64,000 nt of DNA from Aggregatilineales bacterium (GTDB taxonomy: Bacteria; Chloroflexota; Anaerolineae; Aggregatilineales; Phototrophicaceae). The position numbers were made by a program, and so were the translations under genes. Position 1 is the first letter of the stretch. Every line of letters begins with the position of its first letter. The notes beneath the pieces are model-generated. The model saw only the letters and a program-made list of their open reading frames with translations. It did not search any database and was not told the origin of the DNA. Below are positions 63,853 through 64,000 of the stretch, one piece after another. The stretch covers positions 310,001 through 374,000 of the forward strand of contig JAUQWZ010000006.1 in the NCBI GenBank assembly GCA_030834905.1. Reading direction: 5' to 3'.

Positions 63853-64000
63853 ATGACCGCGATTTTTCCCCATTTCCCTATAATGCGCTTACCAGCCATT
63901 AAAGCAAGGCTTGCAGACCGCCCGGCGCAGCATTGCAATCGCGGTCAAAATTACGGATGAGTCTTAGGGTGCTGTTCCAGGTGAAAGATCGTGGATGAAT

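Overview
The window is about 60% GC, densely coded, bacterial chromosome. It most likely comes from a Chloroflexota bacterium of the Anaerolineae type. This is inferred from the gene content only: an archaeal-style mevalonate cluster in a bacterium, a MinD/Zn-ribbon/cyclase operon, an RND permease without membrane-fusion or outer-membrane partners (fits a monoderm), many Pro/Thr-linker surface proteins, WD40-type propellers, and several families of small palindromic repeats between genes. I saw no tRNA, rRNA or CRISPR array.

Layout. 1-4774 (minus): signalling operon with a MinD/ParA-like ATPase, a Cys-rich mini-protein, a winged-helix-like protein and a soluble-adenylyl-cyclase-like protein with AAA and TPR-like regions. 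5156-10162: very large RND-family permease with a repeat-rich extracellular insertion. 10265-12832: two secreted beta-propeller proteins. 12944-16710: alpha-oxoamine synthase, small membrane proteins, polysaccharide deacetylase, deazaflavin-type oxidoreductase. 16880-21235: mevalonate entry genes (HMG-CoA reductase, HMG-CoA synthase, a thiolase homologue that lacks the expected nucleophilic Cys, and a split DUF35-type protein), with a shared 17-nt/hairpin element before both transcription units. 21333-22620: AT-richer island of unknown genes. 22703-24645: M55 peptidase followed by a WD40-like gene, bounded by a 52-bp direct repeat. 24715-27898: LLM oxidoreductase, phage-like AAA ATPase and an hppA remnant with a large internal deletion. 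28061-33186: yraN, miaA, FHA-wHTH regulator, GH51 arabinofuranosidase, APH(6)-like kinase. 33383-39269: amidohydrolase-CYTH fusion, membrane EEP protein, LysE exporter. 39286-42711 (minus): rnc, fabF, fused moaD-moaE, moaC. 42756-44058: IS1341-type element carrying only TnpB. 44167-47152: ftsY, prfB, metallophosphoesterase. 47305-49419: CHAT-domain surface protein. 49721-54304: rpoC without rpoB, behind two tandem sigma-70 promoters. 54507-57316: LacI regulator and a GH39-like lipoprotein. 57471-63716: gyrA, a BTAD regulator with a truncated NTPase, and rel.

The housekeeping core (rnc, fabF, ftsY, prfB, rpoC, gyrA, rel, miaA) is interleaved with accessory modules. The most unusual items are the thiolase without its catalytic Cys inside the mevalonate cluster, the element shared by the two mevalonate units, the RND permease with an internal repeat domain, the peptidase/WD40 direct-repeat insertion, the amidohydrolase-CYTH fusion, and the two-domain cyclase whose halves look complementary.
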